Source of the DNA: Alphaproteobacteria bacterium
GTDB lineage: Bacteria; Pseudomonadota; Alphaproteobacteria; Rhizobiales; Xanthobacteraceae
Assembly (NCBI GenBank): GCA_021325315.1
Contig: JAJPHK010000162.1
Span: 1 to 54,443 of the forward strand
DNA: 54,443 nt
Direction of reading: 5' to 3'
Positions within the stretch are counted from its first letter, which is position 1; every line of letters starts with the position of its first letter. Of this stretch, positions 15,768 through 25,600 are shown one piece after another. The notes under the pieces are model-generated. The model made no database searches. It saw only the letters and a program-made list of their open reading frames with translations, and was not told where the DNA came from. The position numbers were made by a program, and so were the translations under genes.

Positions 15768-18026
15768 TTACTCTCGCAAGTGCCGGATCATGGCGCCGAT
15801 CACATTGGAATAGTCATCGGTCCACACCCGCTGTTCGGGATCGGCCTCCAATGAATCCCAGCCGCTGTCTTCGTCTTGCAGCACACCGAAATCCTCCGGC
15901 GCTCGCGCCGCCGCGGTAACGGAAGATGTGTAGAGATAGCGGGAATTGTCGTCTTTCTCGTCCTGCCGGGAATTGATGAGCGCCGTAAGCCCGTTCGCAT
16001 GCGCAATCCCCGCGACTATGGACGCCAGCTCAAGATGGCGATTGGAGATATGCATTACAACCATACCATGCGGCGCGAGCTTGGAGAGATACGCCGCCAT
16101 TGCCTCGCGGGTAAGGAGGTGAATCGGAATCGCGTCCGACGAGAACGCGTCGACGATGATGAGATCGTAAGCGCCGTCTGGCGCATCGGTGATCGTCAGC
16201 CGCGCATCGCCGAGCACGATCTTCGCCTGCGGCGCGCAGACCGGCTTATAAGTAAAATAGGCAGGATTGGTCGCGACATCAATGATGCTCTGGTCGATCT
16301 CGTAGAAATTCCACTCGTCGCCCTCGCGCGCGTAGCAGGCAAGCGTTCCCGTACCGAGGCCGATCACCGCGACTTTGAGCGGTCCCGGTTTTTTCTTGCG
16401 CGCTGCCTCAATCGTTTTCGCCAGCCCCGAATTCGCGTGATAGTAAGTGAGCGGCACCGGCCGCGTACCCGGAAGCTGCACGGCCTGCGTCACCAGCTCG
16501 GCGCCGTGCACCGTGGTCCCGTGCAAAAGCACGCGATAATAACCGCTGTCCGTGAGATAGATTTTGTGGACACCGAAGAAATTGCGGACGGATTCGCCCC
16601 GCTCCTGCTGGTTGATATAGCCGACCAGGAGAAGAATTCCTGCAATCGCCGCGATTTTCAGCGGATCCTGAAAAAGGACGACCGACACCAAAAGCACGAC
16701 CGCCACGCCGGCCATAAAATGCTCGTCCGAAATCGAGCCGGCATTGAGATAGTGCTGCACCACGATCACGATGACCGTGAATGCAATGAACCAGATGAGC
16801 CGGCTTCTCGCATGCGCGGTGACGAACACGCCCGGCCGGCAGAGAAGCCCCGCAACGATCAGGAGCGGATATTCCGCCACCCAGTTGAAAATATTCGGCG
16901 CGATCAACCCGGCGAAAATTCCGCCGACCATGCCGCCGAACGACATCCATAAATAAAACGCGGTCAAATACCGCGCAGGCGGGCGGCGCTGCACGAGCTC
17001 GCCATGGCATACAAGCGCGGTAAAGAAAAACGCCGCGATGTTTACCCCGATCGATATGATAATCGAATCGGTCGAACCGTTGAGATAAACGCCGACAAGG
17101 AGCGCGACCATGACGAGTTGCGCCTTGAGCGCGAAGCGGTGCGGGATGATCGGCCTTGTCTGAAAAACGATCACGTAGGTCGTGAGATACAGCGCAAGCG
17201 GAATCACCCACAGAAGCGGCGTCGATCCGACATCCGTCGAGATGTAGGAAGTCACCGCAATCAGGAACGCCGAAGGTACCGCCGCAAGCGCCGTCCAGAT
17301 GAGCGCATCGATCGCGCGGGGCGCTCCCTCCTCGCTGCGGGGTGCGACCCGCGTGCGCGACGCCTCTTTCGCCGAAGGCCAGACCAGTGCGCCGCAAAGC
17401 GCGACCAGCACGATTAAAATATAAAACCCGTAGGACCAGAACGCTCGCTGCTCGGTAAGCAAGCTGAATGGTTCGACCACGAGCGGATAGCTGAGCAGCG
17501 CAAGAAAACTTCCGACATTGCCCGCGGCATACAGGAAATACGGATCCTTCGCCGAAGGATGATTTGTTCGCGCGAACCATGCTTGCAGAAGCGGCGAATT
17601 CGCGGCGAGCGCGAAGAACGGCAAGCCGACCGAAACCGAAAACAGCCCGATCAGGTAAAGGGCTTCGCCCTGCGCGGGCGGTCTGCCCCAGCCTTCCGCG
17701 ATCGAAAGAGGAAGAACGATCGTCGCGAGAAGCATCATCGCGACATGAATAACGGCCGCGTAGCGTACCGGCAGAAAGCGCGTCAGCAAATGCGCGTAGC
17801 CGTAGCCCGCAAGCAGCACCGACTGGAAGAAAACCATCGCCACCGACCACACCGACGGCGAGCCGCCGAGCCGCGGTAGCACGAGTTTCGCGAACAAAGG
17901 CTGCACCGCGAACAAGAGCGAGGCGCTGACGAAAATCGCGGCGACATAGGCCGTGAGCAAAACCCAGTTCGATGCGGCGAAGCCGCCCGCCGCGGCGGAG
18001 TTTCTGTTCGCTTGGCTGGAGGTCAT
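15768..18026 (-). CDS. Membrane-anchored spermidine-synthase-like protein (fused MFS/spermidine synthase)
   Basis: From ATG 18026 (MTSSQANRNSAA) the protein has 752 residues. The first 500 hold a dozen or more hydrophobic membrane segments, beginning NWVLLTAYVAAIFVSASLLF. The C-terminal 250 are a Rossmann fold like spermidine synthase: KVAVIGLGTGTLACYA, FYEIDQSIIDVA, VLGDARLTI, DLIIVDAFSSDAIP. The aminopropyltransferase motif GGGEG is replaced by GLGTGT, so true spermidine synthesis is unlikely. Fusions of this kind are widespread and biochemically unassigned. The gene converges on the GntR gene (6 nt apart). No clear ribosome site precedes the chosen start. Confidence 0.82.
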   Translation of the reverse strand: MTSSQANRNSAAAGGFAASNWVLLTAYVAAIFVSASLLFAVQPLFAKLVLPRLGGSPSVWSVAMVFFQSVLLAGYGYAHLLTRFLPVRYAAVIHVAMMLLATIVLPLSIAEGWGRPPAQGEALYLIGLFSVSVGLPFFALAANSPLLQAWFARTNHPSAKDPYFLYAAGNVGSFLALLSYPLVVEPFSLLTEQRAFWSYGFYILIVLVALCGALVWPSAKEASRTRVAPRSEEGAPRAIDALIWTALAAVPSAFLIAVTSYISTDVGSTPLLWVIPLALYLTTYVIVFQTRPIIPHRFALKAQLVMVALLVGVYLNGSTDSIIISIGVNIAAFFFTALVCHGELVQRRPPARYLTAFYLWMSFGGMVGGIFAGLIAPNIFNWVAEYPLLIVAGLLCRPGVFVTAHARSRLIWFIAFTVIVIVVQHYLNAGSISDEHFMAGVAVVLLVSVVLFQDPLKIAAIAGILLLVGYINQQERGESVRNFFGVHKIYLTDSGYYRVLLHGTTVHGAELVTQAVQLPGTRPVPLTYYHANSGLAKTIEAARKKKPGPLKVAVIGLGTGTLACYAREGDEWNFYEIDQSIIDVATNPAYFTYKPVCAPQAKIVLGDARLTITDAPDGAYDLIIVDAFSSDAIPIHLLTREAMAAYLSKLAPHGMVVMHISNRHLELASIVAGIAHANGLTALINSRQDEKDDNSRYLYTSSVTAAARAPEDFGVLQDEDSGWDSLEADPEQRVWTDDYSNVIGAMIRHLRE

Positions 18027-18134
18027 TCGCGCGTTTTCGCCGTGGCTTCTGGCTTGCGGAATTGTGACGCTTGTGGAGGAGCGATCATGCCATGCGGCGC
18101 ATCCGTGCGATACAGCTTCAACGCCGCAGCGCAT

Positions 18135-18161
18135 AAGAAAAAGGGGCGGAACCGCCGCCCC
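18135..18161 (-). terminator. Rho-independent terminator of the DUF1236 gene
   Basis: On the minus strand GGGGCGG (18161-18155) pairs with CCGCCCC (18149-18143) around a 5-nt loop and is followed by TTTTTCTTA. It lies 22 nt after the stop of the DUF1236 gene and before the start of the MFS/spermidine-synthase-like gene. Confidence 0.85.
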
Positions 18162-18183
18162 TCCTCTTCAGTGCTTCCGGCGG

Positions 18184-18912
18184 TTAAAGGTCAATGATGG
18201 CGACAATCTCCCAGGTATACGGATCGATGATGATCAGCTTGTCGTCGACCACGATGTACTTATAGCCTTCGTAGCCCGGCACATATTCGTAGAAATAGTC
18301 CGGAATGTCATAGATCACGTAATCGCGCGGAACATAGCCGCCGATCACGATCGGCCATGGGACATATGCGACGCGATGGAAGCGACCCCGGTGATGCCGG
18401 TAGTAGTCGCGTACGCGCCATCGCTGCCGCTCCGTGAAACGAATGCGCCTGCCGCGCTCCGCGCGCTCTGCCCGTCGCTCACGCACCTCGCGGCTGCGGC
18501 TGATCTCACGCCGCCTGATCTCTCGTTGCCTGACGATATCGCGCCTCCGCTCCACGCTGCGTTCGTCACGCCGTACGCGTTCGCGCTGAACGCGCTCCCG
18601 GCGCCACTCGCGGCGCTGCTGCTGCACGTTTTGGCGGCGTACGTCGCGCTGGCGGTTCACTTCGCGCCGCTCCATCCGCGCTCGTCCGCCTTCGCGCGCG
18701 CGCTGCTGCGCCTGGCCCCACGAACGGCCCTGCACGCGTTGCTGCACCTGGCCGCCGCCGCGATTACCCTGCGATCTGGCGTGACCTCCGCCACCCTGCC
18801 CTCCGCCGCGCTGCACGGCATGGCCGCCTTTTTGATTGTCCTGCGCGTAAGAAGCTGCGGGCATCGCGAGCAGCGACAAAGCAAGCGCAATTCCCAAAAC
18901 AATGGATCGCAT
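18184..18912 (-). CDS. Exported Arg/Gln-rich protein with C-terminal DUF1236
   Basis: The start ATG 18912 follows GGAGAAAAAAGCG and gives 242 residues. It begins with a signal peptide (MRSIVLGIALALSLLAMPAASYA). A Gly/Gln-rich stretch follows, then about 100 residues of extremely basic, Arg/Gln/Glu-rich sequence (QRDVRRQNVQQQRREWRRER and similar), probably a long charged helix. The last 80 residues are Tyr-rich and end GYKYIVVDDKLIIIDPYTWEIVAII, the DUF1236 signature found in Hyphomicrobiales periplasmic proteins. The function is unknown; RcnB-like or cell-envelope binding roles have been suggested for relatives. A terminator follows the gene. It is divergent from the metallo-beta-lactamase gene. 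Confidence 0.8.
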   Translation of the reverse strand: MRSIVLGIALALSLLAMPAASYAQDNQKGGHAVQRGGGQGGGGHARSQGNRGGGQVQQRVQGRSWGQAQQRAREGGRARMERREVNRQRDVRRQNVQQQRREWRRERVQRERVRRDERSVERRRDIVRQREIRRREISRSREVRERRAERAERGRRIRFTERQRWRVRDYYRHHRGRFHRVAYVPWPIVIGGYVPRDYVIYDIPDYFYEYVPGYEGYKYIVVDDKLIIIDPYTWEIVAIIDL

Positions 18913-19175
18913 CGCTTTTTTCTCCTTTTCGAAACGTTTCTCTCCCTCTCCAAACGGCAAAAAAGAAAACGCCCGCTCATACGATCAGTTCCCAACCTTT
19001 TTGTGCGAACGCGAGCGGCCGGGAGCAGGAATAAGCGCCGCAGGACAGGGTTCCCCGCAGCGATGCCGCCGGTTCCTGCCTCTGTCGGGCGCTAACCGTC
19101 GGCGCTATGATTGTTCCCCCGAATTTCATGAGACCCTCGTCGGGCTCACGGGGGCAAAACTCTGGGAGAAACAGG

Positions 19176-20171
19176 ATGACTGAACTCACTCGCCGTACCG
19201 TGCTTACCGCCGCCGCGGCCGGAGCCGCCGCCGCGCTCTCTCCCGCCGGATCGCAATCCGCGCGCGCTGCCATACCATTGCAAGGCAAACAGAATTCCGG
19301 CTGGTATCGCTACAAGGTGGGCGACTACGAGGTGACTGTCGTGACCGACGGCGCCGCGACGTTTCCGCTTCCCGATAAATTCGTCGTCAATGCGAGCAAG
19401 GACGACGTTGCAGCCGAGCTCGCAAGGCAGCATCTCGACCCGACCAAGCTCACCGTTCCTTTCACCCCAATCGTCATTAACACCGGCTCGAAGCTCGTGC
19501 TGATCGACACGGGCTATGGCGAAGCGGCGGGCGCGAAGCCTGGCGCCACCACAGGACAAGTCACGGCGAACCTGAAAGCCGCCGGCATTGACCCGAAGGA
19601 CATCGATATCGTCATCATCTCGCACTTCCACGGCGACCACGTGAACGGGCTCTTGAACCCCGACAACAAACTCGCTTTCGCGAACGCCGAGGTGATGGTC
19701 CCTTCCGTCGAATGGAAATTCTGGATGGACGACGGCGAAATGAGCCGCGCGCCGGAAGGCCGCATGCAGGGGCTGTTCAAGAGCAACCGCGCGATCTTCG
19801 ACGCCCTGAATCGCAAGGTCACGCAATACGAATGGAACAAGGAAGTGATCCCCGGCCTCACCGCCGTAGGAACACCCGGTCACACGCCGGGCCATACGTC
19901 CTATGTGCTCTCCTCCGGCAACGGAAAAATCTTCATCCAATCGGACGTCACCAACGTGCCTTTCCTCTTCGTAAACAACCCCGGCTGGCACGCGGGTTAC
20001 GACCAGGACGGCGCGATGGCGGAAACGACGCGGCGCAAGACCTACGATATGATCGTCGCGGAAAAATTGCCGGTGCAGGGCTTCCACTATCCCTTCCCGG
20101 GCCTCGGCCATCTCGAAAAAGCCGGCGACGGTTACCGGCTCGTGCCGGCACCCTGGAATCCCGTGATCTGA
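19176..20171 (+). CDS. Tat-exported metallo-beta-lactamase-fold hydrolase
   Basis: The start ATG 19176 follows GGGAGAAACAGG and gives 331 residues. The N-terminus TRRTVL plus an Ala-rich segment is a twin-arginine signal (Arg 6-7) ending near SARA. The metal site is HFHGDH at 150-155, preceded by LVLIDTGYG, with GTPGHTPGHTSY and FIQSDVTNVP downstream and a final His in GLGHLE. This layout fits the quorum-quenching lactonase/parathion-hydrolase-like group of periplasmic metallo-hydrolases. The substrate is not predictable. The gene is followed by a strong bidirectional terminator. Confidence 0.88.
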   Translation: MTELTRRTVLTAAAAGAAAALSPAGSQSARAAIPLQGKQNSGWYRYKVGDYEVTVVTDGAATFPLPDKFVVNASKDDVAAELARQHLDPTKLTVPFTPIVINTGSKLVLIDTGYGEAAGAKPGATTGQVTANLKAAGIDPKDIDIVIISHFHGDHVNGLLNPDNKLAFANAEVMVPSVEWKFWMDDGEMSRAPEGRMQGLFKSNRAIFDALNRKVTQYEWNKEVIPGLTAVGTPGHTPGHTSYVLSSGNGKIFIQSDVTNVPFLFVNNPGWHAGYDQDGAMAETTRRKTYDMIVAEKLPVQGFHYPFPGLGHLEKAGDGYRLVPAPWNPVI

Positions 20172-20202
20172 TTCCGTGGCCTGATTCTGAATCGCCATAA
20201 CG

Positions 20203-20232
20203 AAAAGGCCGCCTCGAAGGCGGCCTTTTTAT
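20203..20232. terminator. Bidirectional terminator between the hydrolase and FTR1 genes
   Basis: GGCCGCCT (20207-20214) pairs with AGGCGGCC (20218-20225) around a 3-nt loop. The stem is flanked by AAAA on the left and TTTTT on the right, so it can end transcription from both convergent genes. It lies 31 nt after the hydrolase stop and just after the FTR1 stop. Confidence 0.92.
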
Positions 20233-20234
20233 TT

Positions 20235-21062
20235 TCAGCGGCGGAGATGCGCAGGGATCGGTGGCGGCGAGACCGCCTTCATTAACCCGAAAGTGAGCAC
20301 GAGCACCGTGAGATAAACCACGACCTGCATCCCGCTTGGCTGGTCGGTATAGCCGATCAGTGTATGCAGCACGCGGCCGACGAAGCTCGAGTCGGGGAGA
20401 ATGCCGGAAGAATCCCACAGCACGTTGCTGAGCGACGTGACAACATCCGCCTGCTGCAGAAATGCGACCGCCTGCGAAGCCAGCCCCGCCGCGAGGAACG
20501 CAATCATCCAGGTCGTGACGGCAAAGAGATAGCGTCCCGGAATTTTCAGCAAGCCGAGATATGTGAGCACGCTCACCAGCGCGCCGAGAAGAAGACCGGC
20601 CACGCCGCCGAGAAAGACACTCACATGTGTGTCGGCTGTCGAGACGATGATCCCATACAGGAACAGAACCACTTCCGAGCCTTCGCGCAACACTGCGACA
20701 CCGCACACGATGGCAAGCGCAAGCAAAGTCTTCGAGCCCGCCGCGACCGACTGGCCGAGCGCCTTGGCTTCCGCTGCGAGTTCGCGCCCGTGCGACGCCA
20801 TCCAGACATTATGCCAGGTCAGCATCGCGACCGCGATGCCGAGGATGCCCGCATTGAACAGCTCCTGCCCCATTCCTGCGAACGCCTCGGTGATCCGTTC
20901 GACGAAAAGCGCAACCAGACACGCACCGATAAATCCGCCAAAGATGCCATACGCGATCCAGCGGCCGCGTCCCGGCACCGATCTCGTGGCCGCCATCACG
21001 ATTCCGACAACGATGCCGGCTTCGATAACTTCCCGGAATACGACGATGAGAGCAGCGAGCAT
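20235..21062 (-). CDS. FTR1-family iron permease
   Basis: The 275-residue inner-membrane protein has seven or so membrane helices and the two REXXE iron-binding motifs of FTR1/EfeU: REVIE at 10-14 and REGSE at 126-130. The start follows AAGGAAGAAAAA. It is the third gene of an operon with an outer-membrane protein and a cupredoxin, and probably moves ferric iron, oxidised or delivered by the cupredoxin, into the cytoplasm. No EfeB peroxidase or multi-domain EfeO is present, so the system is a reduced version of EfeUOB. Confidence 0.92.
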   Translation of the reverse strand: MLAALIVVFREVIEAGIVVGIVMAATRSVPGRGRWIAYGIFGGFIGACLVALFVERITEAFAGMGQELFNAGILGIAVAMLTWHNVWMASHGRELAAEAKALGQSVAAGSKTLLALAIVCGVAVLREGSEVVLFLYGIIVSTADTHVSVFLGGVAGLLLGALVSVLTYLGLLKIPGRYLFAVTTWMIAFLAAGLASQAVAFLQQADVVTSLSNVLWDSSGILPDSSFVGRVLHTLIGYTDQPSGMQVVVYLTVLVLTFGLMKAVSPPPIPAHLRR

Positions 21063-21075
21063 TTTTTCTTCCTTG

Positions 21076-21405
21076 TTATTTGGCGATCAGAACGCCCTGA
21101 TTTGACTGGTTGAAATCGTCGAAGAAGCCGTAGTTGCCGGGCGCGAGCGGCTTCACGTTGATGACGACCGTGCCGCCGGGAGGCACGACCTTCTCGACCC
21201 GCAGCGTGCTGCTCTCGAATTCGGCCGCGACCGGATCGGCGTTATGCACCGTGATCTTGATCGGCTTTTTCGCCGGCGCATTCAGCGTCGACGGCGAGAA
21301 ATGCTTGTTCTTGATCGTAACGCTCAGGGTGGCTTCCTGCGCTGAAGCGCCGAAGCTCACACCAAGCGCGAGAAATATTACCGCCGTATATTTTGCAAAT
21401 CGCAT
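21076..21405 (-). CDS. Periplasmic cupredoxin-domain protein (EfeO N-domain / P19-partner-like)
   Basis: From ATG 21405, preceded by GAGGAGAAAACG, the protein has 109 residues with a signal peptide ending GASAQ. The mature part is one cupredoxin-type beta-sandwich: VTIKNKHFSPSTLNAPAKKP, ITVHNADPVAAEFES, VVPPGGTVVINV, GNYGFFDDF. The usual type 1 copper Cys and second His are absent (GNYGFFDDFN replaces the C-x-x-H-xx-M loop), while acidic residues are present, so iron rather than blue-copper binding is likely, as in the EfeO cupredoxin domain. The coding region lies between the outer-membrane protein and FTR1 genes with short spacers. Confidence 0.85.
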   Translation of the reverse strand: MRFAKYTAVIFLALGVSFGASAQEATLSVTIKNKHFSPSTLNAPAKKPIKITVHNADPVAAEFESSTLRVEKVVPPGGTVVINVKPLAPGNYGFFDDFNQSNQGVLIAK

Positions 21406-21415
21406 CGTTTTCTCC

Positions 21416-22357
21416 TCAGAACTCATATTCGAACTTCGCCTTGCCGATGTCGCGGCTGAAATCGACGAGGTTCAGATTGTCGCTCGGCGTTTCGCGCGAA
21501 TGACCGCGCACCTGATGCCCCCAGGCGAGCGAAAGAAACATCTTCGGGGAGATCTGCCACCACAAGGACGGCCCGACATAGGTCGCGTCGCCGGTAAAAT
21601 GATTGAGCCCAATCCCCTCGTCGTAAGCGCGCATATACTGCACCTCCGCGCCGAGCGCGAATTTCGGGAAGAAGCGGTAGCTGAGCGCGCCGGTGAAGGT
21701 AAGCGATGACTCGTGCTCGGTCGGGTCGCCGTTCTTCGGATGCACGACTTCGGGCTCGTAAATGATGTTCGAGCCGAGATAGAGCCGGTTCGGGATGAGT
21801 TCGGCGTCGGCTTGCAGCCGCGTTTCGACCGCGAATTTGCGCACCCTTGAGCCGTCGCCGTCGTCAATCCAAGCATATTCCGGCTCCACAACGAAGGTGA
21901 GTCCGATCGGCGATTCCGGTCCGCGGTTGAGGATCAGATATTTGAATTCGGTCGAGACGAAGCCGAGCCCGTTGAAGCGCTTGTTGTCGAACGGCTCCGG
22001 ATTCATGACATTCTTGATGTCCGTGGAAATGCCGCCCAGCGCGACCTCAAAATGCATCCGGTCGTTCGGATTATAGCCGAAGGCAAGATGATGCTCGGCC
22101 GTGAAATATCTGCCATCGCGCTTGCGCGCCGACATTTCGGTTTCCCATTCGAGTTCTTTTTCGCCCGGCTGGCCGATATCGCTGCCTTCGGTGAAGCCGA
22201 AGAGATTATCGGTCCCGATTTCATGAAAAGCGTTCGGCACGAAATTCGGATTGGCCGTTGTTTTCAAATTTTGTGCGTCCGCCGCCGCGCCCGCAGCCAA
22301 TAGCGCAACCGCCGCGCCGATACCCAAACTAGAAAGCCAAAAAAACTTCAGCATCAT
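21416..22357 (-). CDS. Outer-membrane beta-barrel protein of the iron operon
   Basis: A 313-residue protein with signal peptide (ending AAADAQ) whose body alternates polar and hydrophobic residues and ends in an aromatic residue (KFEYEF), as outer-membrane barrels do. Recognisable strands include ELEWETEMSARKRDG, EHHLAFGYNPNDRMHFEVALGG, LTFTGALSYRFFPKFALGAEVQY and PSLWWQISPKMFLSLAWG. No plug or TonB box is present. It is the first gene of the three-gene iron operon, its stop 10 nt before the cupredoxin start, so it may form the outer-membrane entry for the iron source. Confidence 0.75.
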   Translation of the reverse strand: MMLKFFWLSSLGIGAAVALLAAGAAADAQNLKTTANPNFVPNAFHEIGTDNLFGFTEGSDIGQPGEKELEWETEMSARKRDGRYFTAEHHLAFGYNPNDRMHFEVALGGISTDIKNVMNPEPFDNKRFNGLGFVSTEFKYLILNRGPESPIGLTFVVEPEYAWIDDGDGSRVRKFAVETRLQADAELIPNRLYLGSNIIYEPEVVHPKNGDPTEHESSLTFTGALSYRFFPKFALGAEVQYMRAYDEGIGLNHFTGDATYVGPSLWWQISPKMFLSLAWGHQVRGHSRETPSDNLNLVDFSRDIGKAKFEYEF

Positions 22358-22449
22358 TAGCCCCGTCTACATTCGCCCAGCCGCCCCGTGCGCGTTTCGT
22401 AAACAAGGAAAACACCTATTCATTCCGATTTGGAAGACGCGGAAGAAAA

Positions 22450-22467
22450 ATCAGAATTTTTCTAAAT
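22450..22467. promoter_or_regulatory. Candidate Irr iron-control element (ICE box) before the iron operon
   Basis: Read on the minus strand, ATTTAGAAAAATTCTGAT contains TTTAGAA, three bases, then TTCTGAT, matching the ICE pattern TTTAGAA-N-TTCTAAA in 12 of 14 arm positions. It is about 95 bp upstream of the start of the outer-membrane protein gene, in a locally AT-rich stretch. Irr is the usual regulator for iron transport genes in Hyphomicrobiales. The call rests on pattern and context only. Confidence 0.5.
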
Positions 22468-22534
22468 TGAAAGTTGGCTCGGCTCTTTAGAACGTCACTA
22501 AAGTGCCCGCGCCTATCGTCGCTTTTTGTGCGGA

Positions 22535-22562
22535 AAAACGCGGGCCGGAATTTTCATTCCGG
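22535..22562 (-). terminator. Possible terminator after metH
   Basis: On the minus strand CCGGAAT (22562-22556) and ATTCCGG (22551-22545) form a 7-bp stem with a GAAA loop. A T5 run follows after CCCGCG, so the U-tract is 6 nt from the stem. It lies about 60 nt after the metH stop. The displaced T-run lowers confidence. Confidence 0.45.
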
Positions 22563-22619
22563 CGAGTTGCTCACATGAAATTTACGCGAGGCAATCTGTC
22601 CGCGTCTTTGCTGTGTGGA

Positions 22620-25600
22620 TTATGCCGCCTCGCGCGGGAGCCGCGCCGGATTGTAGGAAAGATTCGGTGCGAGCCACTTTTCGCACTCCCCGACCGTCCA
22701 GCCCTTGCGCTTGGCGTAGTCCTCGACCTGATCGCGGTCGATGCGGCCGACGCCGAAATAGGCGCTTTCGGGATGCGAGAAATAAATGCCCGAGACCGAC
22801 GCGCCCGGCCACATCGCGTAGCTCTCGGTGATCGAAACGCCGATTTGCGCCTCGGCGCCGAGGAGCGAAAACAGCGTGCCCTTCTCGGTGTGATCGGGCT
22901 GCGCCGGGTAGCCGGGCGCAGGCCGAATGCCGCTATATTTTTCCTCGATCAGCTCCTCGTTGGTGAGCTTCTCGTCCGCTGCATAGCCCCAATATTCCGT
23001 ACGCACGCGTTGGTGCATACGCTCGGCGAAGGACTCCGCGAGGCGATCCGAGAGCGCCTTCAGGAGGATCGCGTCGTAGTCGTTGTTTGCGCCCTTCAAG
23101 GCTTTCGACTTTTCTTCCTCACCGATGCCGGCGGTCACGACGAACGCACCGATATAGTCCGGCACTTTCGTGGAAAGCGGCGCGATGAAATCGGAAAGCG
23201 CGAGATTGACACGCGACGAATCCTTGCGCGCCATCTGCTGGCGGAGCGTGTGCAGCGTCGCGAGCCGTTCCTTGCGCGTATCGTCCTTGAAGAGAACGAT
23301 ATCGTCGCCGTCGGCGGCCGCCGGCCAGAAACCGATCACGGCGCGTGCCTCGATCCATTTCTCGCGAATGATCTTGTCGAGCATTTTCTGCGCGTCTTCA
23401 TAAAGGCCGCGCGCCGCGGCACCATATTTGTCGTCTTCCAGAATGTGCGGGAAGCGGCCCTTCAACTCCCATGCCTGGAAGAACGGCGACCAGTCGATGG
23501 TGCGCGTGAGCTCCGAAAGATCGTAGTTCTTGAACACGCGTGTGCCAAAGAATTTCGGCTTCGGCGGCGTGTAGCTTTTGAAGTCGAGCTTCAAGCCGTT
23601 CTCGCGCGCCTGCGCGATCGGCGTGCGGGCCTTCGCGTCGTCCGCGCGCGCATGCGCTTCCGCCACCTTTTCGTATTCCGAGCGGGTGTCGGCCATATAT
23701 TTCTGGCGCTGCGCCGGGTTCAGAAGCGCCGATACGACGCCAACCGCGCGGCTCGCGTCGTTCACGTAAACCGCCTGCCCGCGCACGTAATTCGGCGCGA
23801 TCTTCACCGCCGTATGCACGCGGCTCGTCGTCGCCCCGCCGATCAAAAGCGGAAGATCGAGCCCCTCCCGCTCCATTTCAGCGGCTACGTTGCACATCTC
23901 GTCGAGCGAAGGCGTGATCAGGCCCGAGAGCCCGATGATATCGACCTTCTCCTTGCGCGCCGTCTCGAGAATCTTCTGCGACGGCACCATCACGCCGAGA
24001 TCGATCACCTGATAATTGTTGCACTGGAGCACGACGCCGACGATGTTCTTTCCGATATCGTGCACGTCGCCTTTCACCGTCGCGAGCAGGATCTTTCCCG
24101 GCGGCGGCTGATCCGTAAGGCCCTTCTCTTCTTTTTCTTTCTCCATGAACGGCAACAGGTACGCGACAGCCTGCTTCATCACGCGCGCGGACTTCACCAC
24201 CTGCGGCAGAAACATTTTTCCGGAGCCGAACAGATCGCCGACCACGTTCATGCCCGCCATCAGCGGACCTTCGATCACTTGCAGCGGCCGCTCGGCGGCC
24301 TGCCGCGCCTCTTCGGTATCTTTCTCGATGAAATCGGTGATACCGGCGACAAGCGCGTGCGAAATGCGTTTCTCCACCGGCCATTCGCGCCAGGAAAGAT
24401 CGACTTCCTTCTTCTCCTTGCCGCCGCCCTTGTAGCGTTCGGCAAGCGCAAGCAATCGCTCGGTCGCGTCGTCCCGTCGATTCAGAACAACGTCCTCGCA
24501 GGCTTCGCGCAATTCCGGATCGAGTTCGTCATAAACCGCGAGCTGCCCCGCGTTGACGATGCCCATGTCCATGCCGGCCTTGATCGCATGATAGAGAAAG
24601 ACCGCGTGCATCGCTTCGCGCACGGCCTCATTGCCGCGAAACGCGAAAGATAAATTCGAAACGCCGCCCGAGATATGGACGTGCGGCAGATTTTTCCGGA
24701 TCCAACGCGCCGCCTCAATGAAGGCGATGCCGTAGCCCGCATGTTCCTCGATGCCGGTCGCGACCGCGAAAATGTTTGGGTCGAAAATGATGTCCTCCGG
24801 CGGAAAGCCGACTTCCTCGGTGAGGATTTTGTAGGCACGCGCGCAGATTTCCGTCTTGCGCTCGATCGTGTCCGCCTGTCCCTTCTCGTCGAACGCCATC
24901 ACCACGACCGCCGCGCCGTAGGCGCGCACGAGCCTTGCGTGCTCCTTGAAAATCCCCTCGCCCTCTTTCATCGAGATCGAGTTGACGATGCTCTTCCCCT
25001 GCACGCATTTCAGGCCCGCCTCGATCACCGACCATTTCGAGGAATCGATCATCACCGGCACGCGCGCGATATCCGGCTCAGACGCGATGAGGTTCAGGAA
25101 CGTCATCATCGCCTTTTCGGAATCCAAAAGGCCTTCGTCCATGTTGACGTCGATCGCTTGCGCGCCGTTCTCGACCTGATCGCGCGCGACCGCGAGCGCG
25201 GCGGCGTAATCGCCTTCCTTGATCAGCTTCCGGAATTTCGCCGAGCCCGTGACGTTGGTGCGCTCGCCTACGTTGACGAACGGAATCTCGGGCGTCAGCT
25301 CAAAAGGCTCCAGGCCCGACAAGCGCAGGCGCTGTGGGACCTCCGGAATCTTACGCGGCGCCTTGTCCTTCACCGCTTCGGCGATCGCATGGATATGATC
25401 CGGCGTCGTGCCGCAGCAGCCGCCGACGATATTCACGAGCCCGGAGGCCGCGAATTCGCCAAGGAGCTCGGCCATATATTCCGGGCTCTCGTCATAGCGG
25501 CCGAATTCGTTGGGCAGGCCCGCATTTGGATAGGCGCAGACGAACGTATCGGCGACGCGGCTGATCTCGGCGATATGCGCGCGCATTTCCTTCGCGCCAA

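Noticed and set aside
15768-16500. Genuine spermidine synthase
   Set aside because: The GGGEG motif needed for decarboxylated AdoMet binding is replaced by GLGTGT and the domain is fused to a large membrane region.
22503-24653. Long plus-strand open frame opposite metH (716 codons)
   Set aside because: It is antisense to metH, which is complete and conserved. The translation is Arg/His/Leu-rich low-complexity sequence typical of high-GC opposite strands, with no motif.
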